From NCBI GenBank assembly GCA_905181635.1, contig CAJIYM010000007.1, positions 1 through 42,262 of the forward strand: a stretch of DNA of 42,262 nt, written 5' to 3'. This stretch comes from an uncultured Flavobacteriales bacterium. Its GTDB lineage: Bacteria > Bacteroidota > Bacteroidia > Flavobacteriales > BACL11. A model generated the notes under the pieces. That model had not been told where the DNA came from. It did not search any database and saw only the letters and a program-made list of their open reading frames with translations. This document shows positions 1 through 6,959 of the stretch, piece by piece (positions within the stretch are counted from its first letter, which is position 1; every line of letters begins with the position of its first letter). A program made the position numbers and the translations under genes.

Positions 1-290
1 GTTATGATGAGAAAACAATTCGTAAAAAATGGAAAGAAGATACTCCCAAATATGTGCTGGAATTAAAAAATAAATTATCAGTATTATCTGATTTTTCTTC
101 TGAAAATATTGAAGTAGAATTTAAAAAATACTTGCAGGAAAATGAGTTAGGAATGGGAAGATTGTTACCCGCTTTTAGAGTTTGTTTAACAGGACTTGGG
201 ATGGGACCTTCTCTTTTTGATATTGCTTCTCTTTTAGGTAAAGAAGAAACGATTAAAAGAATGGAAACAGCTTTAGAAAAAATTAACTAA
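1..290 (+). CDS. gltX: Glutamate--tRNA ligase, C-terminal fragment
   Basis: This is the 3' end of a gene that enters from the left edge; the first complete codon is at position 3. About 95 residues are visible. They read as the helical anticodon-binding end of a class I glutamyl-tRNA synthetase, which charges tRNA-Glu in the cytoplasm. The supporting stretches are KKWKEDTPKY near the start and FRVCLTGLGMGPSLFDI followed by LLGKEETIKR near the end, which resemble the R-x-x-LTG-x-x-x-GP-x-L tail of GltX. The catalytic HIGH and KMSKS motifs lie outside the window. A GTG at 54 could be misread as a start, but the frame is open to the window edge. The stop codon overlaps the folB start by one base, so the two are probably co-transcribed. 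Confidence 0.88.
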   Translation, partial: YDEKTIRKKWKEDTPKYVLELKNKLSVLSDFSSENIEVEFKKYLQENELGMGRLLPAFRVCLTGLGMGPSLFDIASLLGKEETIKRMETALEKIN

Positions 291-643
291 TGGGATTAAT
301 TACAGTAGAAGGAATTAGAGTTTTTGCTTATCATGGTCATTTGCCAGAAGAAGCGGTTTTGGGGGGACACTTTATAGTAAATGTTTGGGTGGAAGCGGAC
401 ACATCAGAAGTAGAAAAAACAGATGACTTGAACCATACAGTGGACTATGTGAAAATCATAGCTATTGTAAAAGAGAAAATGGCAATTCGAGCGGATATGA
501 TTGAAGTTCCTGCAAAAAGAATTGTTGATACAATTTTACCTTTAAATAAAGTGCAAAAAGTAACAGTAGAGGTGGAAAAAGTATTGCCTCCAATTGACGC
601 TTATTTCGATAAAATTTCAGTGACTTATCAGGGAGAAAACTAA
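290..643 (+). CDS. folB: Dihydroneopterin aldolase
   Basis: This 117-residue protein has the usual FolB length and fold signature. FolB converts 7,8-dihydroneopterin to 6-hydroxymethyl-dihydropterin and glycolaldehyde in folate synthesis, as a cytoplasmic octamer. Visible landmarks are the N-terminal VEGIRVFAYHGHLPEE segment (family pattern L-x-G-h-x-x-x-x-x-G-x-x-x-x-E), the DLNHTVDY segment that shapes the pterin pocket, and the KVTVEVEKVLPPI strand where family members carry the catalytic Lys (typically VxKPxxP). The ATG shares its A with the gltX stop. The stop overlaps the convergent glyQS stop by four bases (640-643), so there is no room for a terminator between the two genes. Confidence 0.92.
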   Translation: MGLITVEGIRVFAYHGHLPEEAVLGGHFIVNVWVEADTSEVEKTDDLNHTVDYVKIIAIVKEKMAIRADMIEVPAKRIVDTILPLNKVQKVTVEVEKVLPPIDAYFDKISVTYQGEN

Positions 644-2175
644 GCCAAATATTTAGTAATATTTACTTTTCCAGCAATAATAGAATGTAGTTTCTCAACT
701 GAAACTCTTTCTTGTATCATAGTATCTCTATCTCGTAAAGTAACCGTATTGTCTTCTAAAGTTTGATGGTCAACTGTAATACAGAAAGGTGTCCCAATCG
801 CATCTTGTCTTCTATATCTTTTCCCGATAGAATCCTTTTCTTCATACTGGCAATTGAAATCTAGCTGTAATATTTTCATTATTTCTCTTGCTTTCTCTGG
901 CATTCCATCTTTTTTAGTAAGAGGTAAGATGGCTGCTTTTATTGGAGCCAAAACTGCAGGAATTTTAAGAACAACTCTGCTCTCTCCATTCTCTAATTCT
1001 TCTTCACGGAAAGAATTACTTAATACACTAAGGAACATTCTGTCCAAACCAATGGATGTTTCTACTACATACGGTACATAGCTTTCTCCTAATTCAGGAT
1101 CAAAATATTGTAATTTTTTTGCGGAATGTTCTTGGTGTGCCTTTAGATCGAAATCCGTACGGGAATGGATCCCTTCTAATTCTTTAAATCCGAACGGAAA
1201 TTTAAACTCAATATCAGTAGCGGCATTAGCATAATGCGCTAAGTTCTCATGATCATGGAAGCGGTAATTATCTTCTCCCATGCCTAATGAATTATGCCAT
1301 TTCATTCGGAAATCTTTCCAATAAGCATACCACTTCATTTCTTCTCCTGGACGAACAAAAAATTGCATTTCCATTTGTTCAAATTCACGCATTCTGAAAA
1401 TAAACTGACGCGCTACAATTTCATTTCGGAAGGCTTTCCCAATTTGAGCAATTCCAAAAGGAATCTTCATGCGAGCTGTTTTCTGGACATTCAAAAAGTT
1501 TACAAAAATACCTTGTGCAGTTTCTGGACGTAAATACAAATCGGAAGAACCATCAGCAGTAGCTCCCATTTGTGTTTTAAACATCAAGTTAAATTGACGA
1601 ACATCCGTCCAATTATTAGTTCCTGAAACAGGACATTTTATGTCTAATTCTTCAATTAATTCTTTTACTTTTTCCAGATTATTTGAAGAAAGAGAAGTAT
1701 TCATTTTCTCATTTATAGCATCAATTTGTTTTTGTCTATCTAAAATCCTTCCATTGGTAGCAAGAAATTCTTCTTTGTTAAAAGCTTCCCCAAAACGCTT
1801 TGCTGCCTTTAAGACATCTTTCTCAATTTTAGCTTCTATCTTAGCAATATGATCTTCTATTAACACATCAGCACGGTATCTTTTCTTAGAATCCTTATTA
1901 TCAACTAAAGGGTCGTTAAAAGCATCTATATGGCCGGAAGCTTTCCAAGTAGTGGGATGCATAAAAATAGAAGAATCAAGTCCTACAATATTTTCGTGCA
2001 TATTTACCATTGATTTCCACCAATAATTTTTGATGTTATTTTTAAGTTCTACTCCATTAGGTCCATAATCGTAAGCAGCTGCTAAACCATCATAAATCTC
2101 GGAGGATTGGAATACATAACCATACTCTTTTGAATGGGAAACAACTTTTTTAAATATATCTTCATAATTTGACAT
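640..2175 (-). CDS. glyQS: Glycine--tRNA ligase, single-chain homodimeric type
   Basis: A 511-residue class II aminoacyl-tRNA synthetase of the alpha2 GlyRS type, which attaches glycine to tRNA-Gly. The N-terminal block has FQSSEIYDGLAAAYDYGPNG, typical of this family. PETAQGIFVNF and RNEIVARQFIFRMREFEQMEMQ form the motif 2 region, and SIGLDRMFLSVL is motif 3. The C-terminal part, from about residue 410, is the anticodon-binding domain. A lineage-type insertion of about 80 residues rich in Lys and Glu (residues about 105-180) sits between the N-terminal segment and motif 2. The ATG at 2175 lies only four nucleotides after a TACTTTTG -7 box on the minus strand, which suggests a leaderless mRNA. 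Confidence 0.96.
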   Translation of the reverse strand: MSNYEDIFKKVVSHSKEYGYVFQSSEIYDGLAAAYDYGPNGVELKNNIKNYWWKSMVNMHENIVGLDSSIFMHPTTWKASGHIDAFNDPLVDNKDSKKRYRADVLIEDHIAKIEAKIEKDVLKAAKRFGEAFNKEEFLATNGRILDRQKQIDAINEKMNTSLSSNNLEKVKELIEELDIKCPVSGTNNWTDVRQFNLMFKTQMGATADGSSDLYLRPETAQGIFVNFLNVQKTARMKIPFGIAQIGKAFRNEIVARQFIFRMREFEQMEMQFFVRPGEEMKWYAYWKDFRMKWHNSLGMGEDNYRFHDHENLAHYANAATDIEFKFPFGFKELEGIHSRTDFDLKAHQEHSAKKLQYFDPELGESYVPYVVETSIGLDRMFLSVLSNSFREEELENGESRVVLKIPAVLAPIKAAILPLTKKDGMPEKAREIMKILQLDFNCQYEEKDSIGKRYRRQDAIGTPFCITVDHQTLEDNTVTLRDRDTMIQERVSVEKLHSIIAGKVNITKYLA

Positions 2176-2179
2176 GCTA

Positions 2180-2187
2180 CAAAAGTA
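2180..2187 (-). promoter_or_regulatory. -7 box of glyQS promoter
   Basis: The minus strand reads TACTTTTG, a match to the Bacteroidota -7 consensus TAnnTTTG. It ends four nucleotides before the glyQS ATG, so the predicted transcript would begin at or next to the start codon. No clear TTG -33 element was found at the usual distance. It lies back to back with the promoter box at 2199-2206. Confidence 0.5.
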
Positions 2188-2198
2188 GTAATTTATTG

Positions 2199-2206
2199 TA
2201 GTTTTG
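2199..2206 (+). promoter_or_regulatory. -7 box of DUF3109 gene promoter
   Basis: TAGTTTTG matches TAnnTTTG and ends four nucleotides before the ATG at 2211. Together with the glyQS box at 2180-2187 it forms a 35-bp divergent promoter in which both transcripts are predicted to be leaderless. The -33 element is not obvious. Confidence 0.5.
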
Positions 2207-2210
2207 TCTT

Positions 2211-2777
2211 ATGATTCAAGTACAGGATAAAATAATTTCTTTAGATGTTTTTGAAAAACATTTTGTGTGCGATTTAAACGCTTGTAAAGGGGCGTGTTGT
2301 GTGGAAGGTGATTCAGGAGCACCATTATTAAAAGAAGAGGGAAAGATACTAGATGAGATTTATGAGGCAGTAAAGCCCTACATGAGAAATGAAGGAATTA
2401 TTGAGATTGAAAACCAGGGAGTTGCAGTATATGATGCAGATGGAGATTTGACTACTCCACTTGTAGATAATAAGGAATGCGCTTTTGTAACTTTTGAAAA
2501 TGGAATTACAAAATGCACTATTGAAAAAGCATATCTAGATGGGAAAACAGATTTTAAAAAACCAATTTCCTGCCATTTATTTCCAATACGCATACAAGAA
2601 TACCGTGATTTTGATGCGGTAAATTATGAGGAAATTAAAATATGTGCCCCCGCTTGCAAATGCGGTAGCAAATTAGAAGTACCTGTTTACGCTTTCTTAA
2701 AAGAACCCCTTATCCGAAAATATGGAGAAGCTTGGTATAAGGAATTGTTGGAAGCAGCAAGAATTTTGAGGGGTTAA
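2211..2777 (+). CDS. DUF3109 family cysteine-rich protein
   Basis: A 188-residue cytoplasmic protein of the DUF3109 family, common in Bacteroidota and without an assigned biochemical role. The sequence has a distinctive cysteine pattern: C-x4-C-x3-CC near residues 20-29 (CDLNACKGACC), single cysteines in the middle (KECAFV, TKCTIE, ISCHLFPIR), and CAPACKCG near residue 145. This arrangement resembles the YkgJ-type zinc or iron-sulfur binding families, so metal or Fe-S binding is a reasonable inference but is not shown. There is no signal peptide. It is transcribed alone from a promoter box immediately upstream and is divergent from glyQS. Confidence 0.85.
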   Translation: MIQVQDKIISLDVFEKHFVCDLNACKGACCVEGDSGAPLLKEEGKILDEIYEAVKPYMRNEGIIEIENQGVAVYDADGDLTTPLVDNKECAFVTFENGITKCTIEKAYLDGKTDFKKPISCHLFPIRIQEYRDFDAVNYEEIKICAPACKCGSKLEVPVYAFLKEPLIRKYGEAWYKELLEAARILRG

Positions 2778-2788
2778 ATTATTCTTAT

Positions 2789-2796
2789 TATGTTTG
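2789..2796 (+). promoter_or_regulatory. Possible -7 box for DUF805 gene
   Basis: TATGTTTG fits TAnnTTTG and lies 53 nt before the ATG at 2850, leaving an AT-rich leader. It is the only match in the 72-bp gap between the DUF3109 and DUF805 genes. Confidence 0.35.
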
Positions 2797-2849
2797 TATT
2801 TAGATAGTTGTTTGCTATAAAAATGACAATAATTAAAATTATAAATTGA

Positions 2850-3185
2850 ATGAAAAATTATTTAGAAGTGCTGCAAAATTATGCGGTTTTTAAAGGTAGA
2901 GCAACTAGGACAGAGTATTGGTCCTTTATATTGATTAATGCTATTATCGGCTGGGTTCTTGGTGTGCTTGAGCCTAGTCAGATTGGATATTCAATCTATT
3001 CGTTAGCGGTATTAATTCCGACTCTTGCAGTTGCCGTAAGAAGAATGCATGATGTTGGTAAAAGTGGATGGTACTTATTGATCCCAATCTATAATTTTAT
3101 CTTAGCTGTTTCTATTGGGGATAGTGGAGATAATGAGTATGGCGTAAGTACATTATATGATGAAAACGGTGAGTTAATTGACTAA
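2850..3185 (+). CDS. DUF805 family inner-membrane protein
   Basis: A 111-residue membrane protein of the DUF805 family (YhaH/YhaI type in E. coli), of unknown function. Typical family stretches are present: FKGRATRTEYWSF near residue 15, followed by three hydrophobic segments (about 25-40, 48-62 and 76-90), then RRMHDVGKSGWYLLIP around residues 64-79 and the GDSGDNEYG tail. The length fits the family. It has its own upstream space and is followed 20 bp downstream by a strong terminator hairpin, so it is probably a single-gene transcript. Confidence 0.87.
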   Translation: MKNYLEVLQNYAVFKGRATRTEYWSFILINAIIGWVLGVLEPSQIGYSIYSLAVLIPTLAVAVRRMHDVGKSGWYLLIPIYNFILAVSIGDSGDNEYGVSTLYDENGELID

Positions 3186-3205
3186 ATCATAAAAAATAAT
3201 ATTAT

Positions 3206-3231
3206 AAAAAAGAGGCATAGGCCTCTTTTTT
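3206..3231 (+). terminator. Rho-independent terminator after DUF805 gene
   Basis: AAAAAAGAGGC and GCCTCTTTTTT form a perfect 11-bp stem around the tetraloop ATAG. Because the stem ends in A6 on one side and T6 on the other, it can act on both strands. It separates the plus-strand DUF805 gene from the minus-strand DUF3817/acyl-CoA dehydrogenase pair. Confidence 0.85.
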
Positions 3232-3301
3232 ATATACTCAAATACTTTTGTCAGTTTTTTAGAAATGGAAAAATTTGGTTTTTTAAATAAGATATTCTTA
3301 T

Positions 3302-3320
3302 CCTTATAATATTAATAAGG
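3302..3320 (-). terminator. Inverted repeat just past the DUF3817 stop
   Basis: CCTTAT and ATAAGG flank a 7-nt AT loop two bases beyond the DUF3817 stop codon. It could be a weak terminator or an mRNA 3'-end stabilising hairpin, but it is not followed by a clean T-run on the minus strand. The stronger bidirectional hairpin at 3206-3231 may do the real work. Confidence 0.3.
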
Positions 3321-3322
3321 TT

Positions 3323-3598
3323 CTAGTTCTTTAAATATTTCCAATCTATATAAAAAGTTCCAAAGGGTAGGATAGAGGCGAGTAATACAATTCCTAGATC
3401 TTTAATTCCCCAGTTCTCATTTTCTTTAATTAGAAATGCGAATAGTATATAGCTGACAAATAAAATTCCGTGTGGCATTCCTAGTAATTTCACATAAGTT
3501 GGGTCGCCTAATTGGTATTTGAAATACAAACCAACTGTCATTAAAAGGATATAAGATACTCCTTCTAAAAATGCAATGATTCTAAAAGTGTTTTTCAT
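3323..3598 (-). CDS. DUF3817 family membrane protein
   Basis: A 91-residue integral membrane protein with three hydrophobic segments (about residues 5-24, 44-60 and 66-84). The opening FRIIAFLEGVSYILLM and the central GMPHGILFVSYI match the DUF3817 pattern (F-R-h-x-x-x-x-E-G-x-S and G-x-x-H-G), which also occurs as a domain of some transporters. Its function is unknown. It starts five bases after the acyl-CoA dehydrogenase stop on the same strand, so the two are probably one transcript. This proximity does not by itself tie it to fatty-acid metabolism. Confidence 0.8.
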   Translation of the reverse strand: MKNTFRIIAFLEGVSYILLMTVGLYFKYQLGDPTYVKLLGMPHGILFVSYILFAFLIKENENWGIKDLGIVLLASILPFGTFYIDWKYLKN

Positions 3599-3603
3599 TA
3601 ATC

Positions 3604-4782
3604 CTATTTAAAAGCGTTCTCTCCCGTAATATCCATACCCGTAATCAACAAGTGAATATCGTGTGTTCCTTCATAAGTAACTACTGATTCTAAATTCATC
3701 ATATGTCTCATGATTGAATATTCTCCTGTAATTCCCATAGCACCTAAAATTTGTCTTGCTTCTCTAGCAATATTTAGTGCCATATCTACATTGTTACGCT
3801 TACACATAGAAATCTGAGCAGTAGTAGCTCTTCCTTCATTTTTAAGCACCCCCAAACGCCAAGTTAATAATTGTGCTTTAGTGATTTCAGTAATCATTTC
3901 AGCCAATTTCTTTTGTTGTAATTGAAAAGAAGCAATTGGTTTCCCGAACTGAATTCTTTGTTTTGCATATCTCAAAGCAGTATCATAACAATCCATTGCT
4001 GTACCAATTGTTCCCCAAGCAATTCCGTATCTTGCAGAGTCCAAACATGCTAGTGGAGCTCCCAAACCATCCTTATTAGGCAAAATATTATTTTTAGGAA
4101 TTTTCACATTATCAAAAACTAACTCTCCTGTTGCTGAAGCCCTTAAACTCCATTTATTATGTGTCTCAGGAGTTGAGAATCCTTCCATTCCTCTTTCTAC
4201 TAATACACCTTTAATTCTTCCTTCATCATTTTTTGCCCATACTACAGCAACGTCAGCAAAAGGTGAATTTGAAATCCACATTTTAGCACCATTTAATATA
4301 TAATGGTCCCCCATATCTTTTATATTGGTTACCATTCCTCCAGGATTTGACCCATGGTCAGGCTCAGTAAGCCCGAAACAACCGATAAATTCTCCAGTTG
4401 CTAATTTTGGTAAAAACTTCATTTTTTGTTCTTCACTACCATATTTCCAAATGGGATACATTACCAATGATGATTGAACGGATGAGGTAGAACGAATTCC
4501 ACTATCCCCTCTTTCTAATTCTTGCATTATTAGCCCATAAGAAATTTGGTCAAGCCCTGCTCCACCATATTCTAATGGAATATAGGGGCCAAACCCACCA
4601 ATTTCTCCTAGTCCTTTTAGAATTTGTTTTGGAAATTCGGCTTTTTGACAAGCCTCTTCAATGATTGGAGAAACTTCTCTTTTCACCCATTCCCTAGCTG
4701 CATCTCTAATTAATTTATGTTCTTCTGTTAAAAGTTCGTCCATTTGAAAGTAATCAGGAGCTTGGTATAAATCTTGTGACAT
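3604..4782 (-). CDS. gcdH: Acyl-CoA dehydrogenase, glutaryl-CoA dehydrogenase type
   Basis: A 392-residue FAD flavoprotein of the acyl-CoA dehydrogenase family. The best fit is glutaryl-CoA dehydrogenase, which oxidises and decarboxylates glutaryl-CoA to crotonyl-CoA at the end of lysine and tryptophan breakdown. RSTSSVQSSL (residues about 97-106) matches the substrate-binding Arg region of GCDH, GCFGLTEPDHGSNPGGM is the flavin-binding stretch, and VTYEGTHDIH near residue 370 carries the catalytic Glu in the GCDH context. The length equals the mature enzyme. The known role would complement the tryptophan cluster at 30.4-39.5 kb, although the usual bacterial route from 2-aminomuconate does not pass through glutaryl-CoA. 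Substrate specificity is inferred from motifs only. Confidence 0.88.
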   Translation of the reverse strand: MSQDLYQAPDYFQMDELLTEEHKLIRDAAREWVKREVSPIIEEACQKAEFPKQILKGLGEIGGFGPYIPLEYGGAGLDQISYGLIMQELERGDSGIRSTSSVQSSLVMYPIWKYGSEEQKMKFLPKLATGEFIGCFGLTEPDHGSNPGGMVTNIKDMGDHYILNGAKMWISNSPFADVAVVWAKNDEGRIKGVLVERGMEGFSTPETHNKWSLRASATGELVFDNVKIPKNNILPNKDGLGAPLACLDSARYGIAWGTIGTAMDCYDTALRYAKQRIQFGKPIASFQLQQKKLAEMITEITKAQLLTWRLGVLKNEGRATTAQISMCKRNNVDMALNIAREARQILGAMGITGEYSIMRHMMNLESVVTYEGTHDIHLLITGMDITGENAFK

Positions 4783-4802
4783 AGTATTGTTAAATTATTT
4801 GA

Positions 4803-4810
4803 CAAAAGTA
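4803..4810 (-). promoter_or_regulatory. -7 box of gcdH-DUF3817 operon
   Basis: The minus strand reads TACTTTTG, 20 nt upstream of the ATG at 4782. It faces away from the TATATTTG box at 4846-4853, so the 90-bp gap is a divergent promoter region. Confidence 0.45.
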
Positions 4811-4845
4811 TATATTTTATAGCTAAAAAATGAGTTCTTAAAAGG

Positions 4846-4853
4846 TATATTTG
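4846..4853 (+). promoter_or_regulatory. -7 box of DUF4271 gene
   Basis: TATATTTG followed by C is a full match to the Bacteroidota -7 consensus TAnnTTTGc. It lies 19 nt before the ATG at 4873. No TTG was seen at the -33 spacing. Confidence 0.55.
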
Positions 4854-4872
4854 CATTGGAATAATAATACTA

Positions 4873-5514
4873 ATGATTGCGTTAATAAAAACCATTTTAA
4901 ATCAGGATATAATATTTGTATTACTTACAATTTCATTTTTATTGATTGCAATGTTAAAGTCTTTCTACTGGAAACATGCTAAGCTTCTTTTTATGGGAAT
5001 TTTTGCTCAACGCTATGCTAGCCAGTACTTGAGGCAAGAAAATGCTTTTACTGAAAGGGTTAGTTTTATCACCTTTTTATTGATGTCAATAAATATTTCA
5101 CTTATCATTCTTAAGCTAACTCCTAAAAATTCCGTTTTAGAAACCTTTAGTGTAATTGTTGGGGTGATGCTATTTTTTATTATTAAAATTGGAGTAATAC
5201 TTTTGTTAGGAAGTATCTTTAGAGTACAGGATATTGCAAAGTTAGGTGTCTTCTTTTCTTTTCTTTTTGACAGGGCTTTTGGATTATTTCTTTTTCCTTT
5301 AGTTATGGTACTATACTTTTTTGCATTTAACATTACTCCACTAGTCACATTAATAGTTTCTATTGTTTTTGTAGTTCTGTTATTGCTAAAGTTGTTTTGG
5401 CTCTGGAAGATAGGGGTCAATTCTTTTGGAATTTCTCATTTCTATATTTTTTTGTATCTTTGCACGCTCGAAATTTCTCCACTCCTATTACTAGGAAAAG
5501 AAGTTGTTTATTAA
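4873..5514 (+). CDS. DUF4271 family polytopic membrane protein
   Basis: A 213-residue inner-membrane protein with about six hydrophobic segments (approximately residues 10-30, 55-80, 92-118, 132-150, 155-180 and 186-205) and a positively charged loop after the first segment (FYWKHAKLLFMG). It fits DUF4271, a Bacteroidota-specific family of unknown function usually found directly before hemD. The same order is seen here, with hemD starting 28 bp downstream. No catalytic or transport motif is recognisable. The final part of the coding region contains a promoter-like box for hemD. Confidence 0.78.
   Translation: MIALIKTILNQDIIFVLLTISFLLIAMLKSFYWKHAKLLFMGIFAQRYASQYLRQENAFTERVSFITFLLMSINISLIILKLTPKNSVLETFSVIVGVMLFFIIKIGVILLLGSIFRVQDIAKLGVFFSFLFDRAFGLFLFPLVMVLYFFAFNITPLVTLIVSIVFVVLLLLKLFWLWKIGVNSFGISHFYIFLYLCTLEISPLLLLGKEVVY
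5455..5462 (+). promoter_or_regulatory. Promoter-like -7 box upstream of hemD
   Basis: TATCTTTG followed by C is a full match to the consensus. It lies inside the last codons of the DUF4271 gene, 80 nt before the hemD ATG. A TTTG occurs 26 nt upstream, which is longer than the usual spacing. It may give hemD a start site of its own. Confidence 0.4.
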
Positions 5515-5542
5515 TCAGAAGGCAAAGGAATGATAGAAAAAA

Positions 5543-6295
5543 ATGAAGAAAGTAAAGTCAATATTAATTTCGCAACCAGAACCTGAAGGGAAATCTCCAT
5601 ATGCTGCTATTGAGCTAAAACACAAATTAAAGATTGATTATAGACCTTTTATGCATGTTGAGGAAATTTCAGCACAAGAATTCAGAGAACAAAGAATTTC
5701 TATCCTTAATCATGATGCAGTAATTTTTACTTCAAAAAATGCCATGGATCATTATTTTGGAATGATGGAAAAATTAAGGTTGAGAATTCCTGATTTTACA
5801 AAATATTTTTGTGTTTCAGAGGCTATTGCACATTACTTACAAAACTTTATAACTTACCGTAAGCGTAAAATATTTACAGGAGAGCAAACTTTAGCAAGTT
5901 TAATTCCCATCATGCAAAAACATAAGGAATCTAAATTTCTATTTCCTTGTTCAGATGTTCTTAAAAAACAGATGAATAAATCTTTAGAGGAGAGCGGATT
6001 GGAATACACAAAAGCACAGATGTATAAAGTAGCTTGTTCTGATTTGTCTGATTTAAATGATGTTAAATATGATGTTCTTGTGTTTTTTAGCCCTACTGGA
6101 ATTAAATCTCTTTTAGAGAATTTCCCTGAATTTGTACAAGGTGAAACTAGATTGGCTGTTTTTGGACCAACAACTATTAAGTCTGTTGAAGACAATGGAT
6201 TAAGAGTTGATATCGCTGCTCCAAATAAGAAGGCTCCTTCTATGTCAATGGCTTTGGACCAATATGTTAAAGAAGCAAATAAAAGAAGACGTTAA
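5543..6295 (+). CDS. hemD: Uroporphyrinogen-III synthase
   Basis: A 250-residue protein with the loose but recognisable HemD architecture, two alternating alpha/beta domains. HemD closes hydroxymethylbilane into uroporphyrinogen III, the branch point of haem and sirohaem synthesis. Support comes from ISQPEPEGKSPYAAIE at the start, DAVIFTSKNAMDHYF (residues about 55-70, family pattern hhFTSxNaV), and KYDVLVFFSPTGIKSLLENFP followed by RLAVFGPTTIKSVEDNGL in the second domain (family patterns hhFxSpsgh and h-a-x-x-G-x-T-t). HemD sequences diverge strongly, so the context (DUF4271 before it, rnpA after it) adds weight. The ATG at 5543 gives the normal N-terminus. Confidence 0.88.
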   Translation: MKKVKSILISQPEPEGKSPYAAIELKHKLKIDYRPFMHVEEISAQEFREQRISILNHDAVIFTSKNAMDHYFGMMEKLRLRIPDFTKYFCVSEAIAHYLQNFITYRKRKIFTGEQTLASLIPIMQKHKESKFLFPCSDVLKKQMNKSLEESGLEYTKAQMYKVACSDLSDLNDVKYDVLVFFSPTGIKSLLENFPEFVQGETRLAVFGPTTIKSVEDNGLRVDIAAPNKKAPSMSMALDQYVKEANKRRR

Positions 6296-6319
6296 TATAT
6301 TTTCAAATAAATAATTTAC

Positions 6320-6343
6320 AGGAGATTTTGAGCTCCTTTTTTT
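6320..6343 (+). terminator. Weak terminator between hemD and rnpA
   Basis: AGGAG and CTCCT pair around an 8-nt loop and run into a T8 tract. The stem is only 5 bp, so some read-through into rnpA is likely. Confidence 0.5.
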
Positions 6344-6356
6344 GTAATTTTATCAT

Positions 6357-6731
6357 ATGTTTGAATTTCCAAAAAAACAGAAGTTGTGCAGTGAAACCGT
6401 TATAAAAGAGATGTTTTATAACGGAAAATCATTTACAACATCTAGTTTTCGTTTAGTTTGGAAGCAAGATGATAATGAAGTTAAAGTTAATTTGAAGTCA
6501 ATCATTGTTGTTCCTAAGAAAAGGATAAGACTAGCCACAAAAAGAAATATTATTAGAAGGAGAATGAATGAGGCCTATAGGTTGCATAAAATTGAATTTG
6601 AAAACATTTTGAAAGACAGGAAATTAAAGTTAAGTATTGCTATTATTTATCAAAATGTAAAAATACTGCCCTATTCGTCTATTGAAGATGAAATAAAATT
6701 AATTTTGGAGCGTTTAAGTAAAGAAATATGA
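6357..6731 (+). CDS. rnpA: Ribonuclease P protein component
   Basis: A 124-residue basic protein, the C5-type subunit that helps the RNase P RNA cleave 5' leaders from pre-tRNAs. [23 protein letters not shown] at the N-terminus corresponds to the family's LxxxxxFxxvfxxGxs opening. [14 protein letters not shown] (residues about 61-74) is the RNR motif that contacts RNA. The yidD start overlaps its stop by four bases (ATGA), the standard rnpA-yidD coupling. The rpmH gene often found just upstream is absent, as is usual in this phylum. Confidence 0.94.
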   Translation: MFEFPKKQKLCSETVIKEMFYNGKSFTTSSFRLVWKQDDNEVKVNLKSIIVVPKKRIRLATKRNIIRRRMNEAYRLHKIEFENILKDRKLKLSIAIIYQNVKILPYSSIEDEIKLILERLSKEI

Positions 6732-6949
6732 GTATTTTTTTTTCTTTTCTTTTCCGAACAATAATTATTTTATATCAAAAGACACTTTCACCTTTATTGC
6801 CACCAATGTGTAGGTATACGCCCACCTGTTCAGCTTACGGATTAGAAGCAATAATAAAATATGGTCCCTGGAAAGGGGGGAGATTAACTTTGCAAAGAAT
6901 ATTAACTTGCCACCCATGGGGAGGGCATGGACACGACCCCGTTAAGTAA
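6728..6949 (+). CDS. yidD: Membrane protein insertion efficiency factor YidD
   Basis: A 73-residue protein carrying the complete YidD signature: [36 protein letters not shown], then [20 protein letters not shown]. YidD is a small membrane-associated protein that assists YidC-dependent insertion. Two cysteines of the C-R-Y-x-P-T-C-S motif and the third in R-h-x-x-C-H-P are all present. It begins within the rnpA stop (4-bp overlap). The next gene's true start lies just 11 nt after its stop. Confidence 0.95.
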   Translation: MSIFFSFLFRTIIILYQKTLSPLLPPMCRYTPTCSAYGLEAIIKYGPWKGGRLTLQRILTCHPWGGHGHDPVK

Positions 6950-6959
6950 AATAAAAAAT

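Noticed and set aside
3243-3250. TACTTTTG on the plus strand
   Set aside because: It matches the -7 box but lies after a terminator with no plus-strand gene downstream until 4873, so chance in AT-rich DNA is likely.
5013-5420. A 135-codon minus-strand open frame inside the DUF4271 gene
   Set aside because: It is antisense to a membrane protein gene, lacks any recognisable family, and its basic, Asn/Thr/Lys-rich composition is typical of a shadow frame.
6927-6959. An 11-residue extension of the S41 protease
   Set aside because: It overlaps the yidD coding end; the ATG at 6960 opens directly on the signal peptide.
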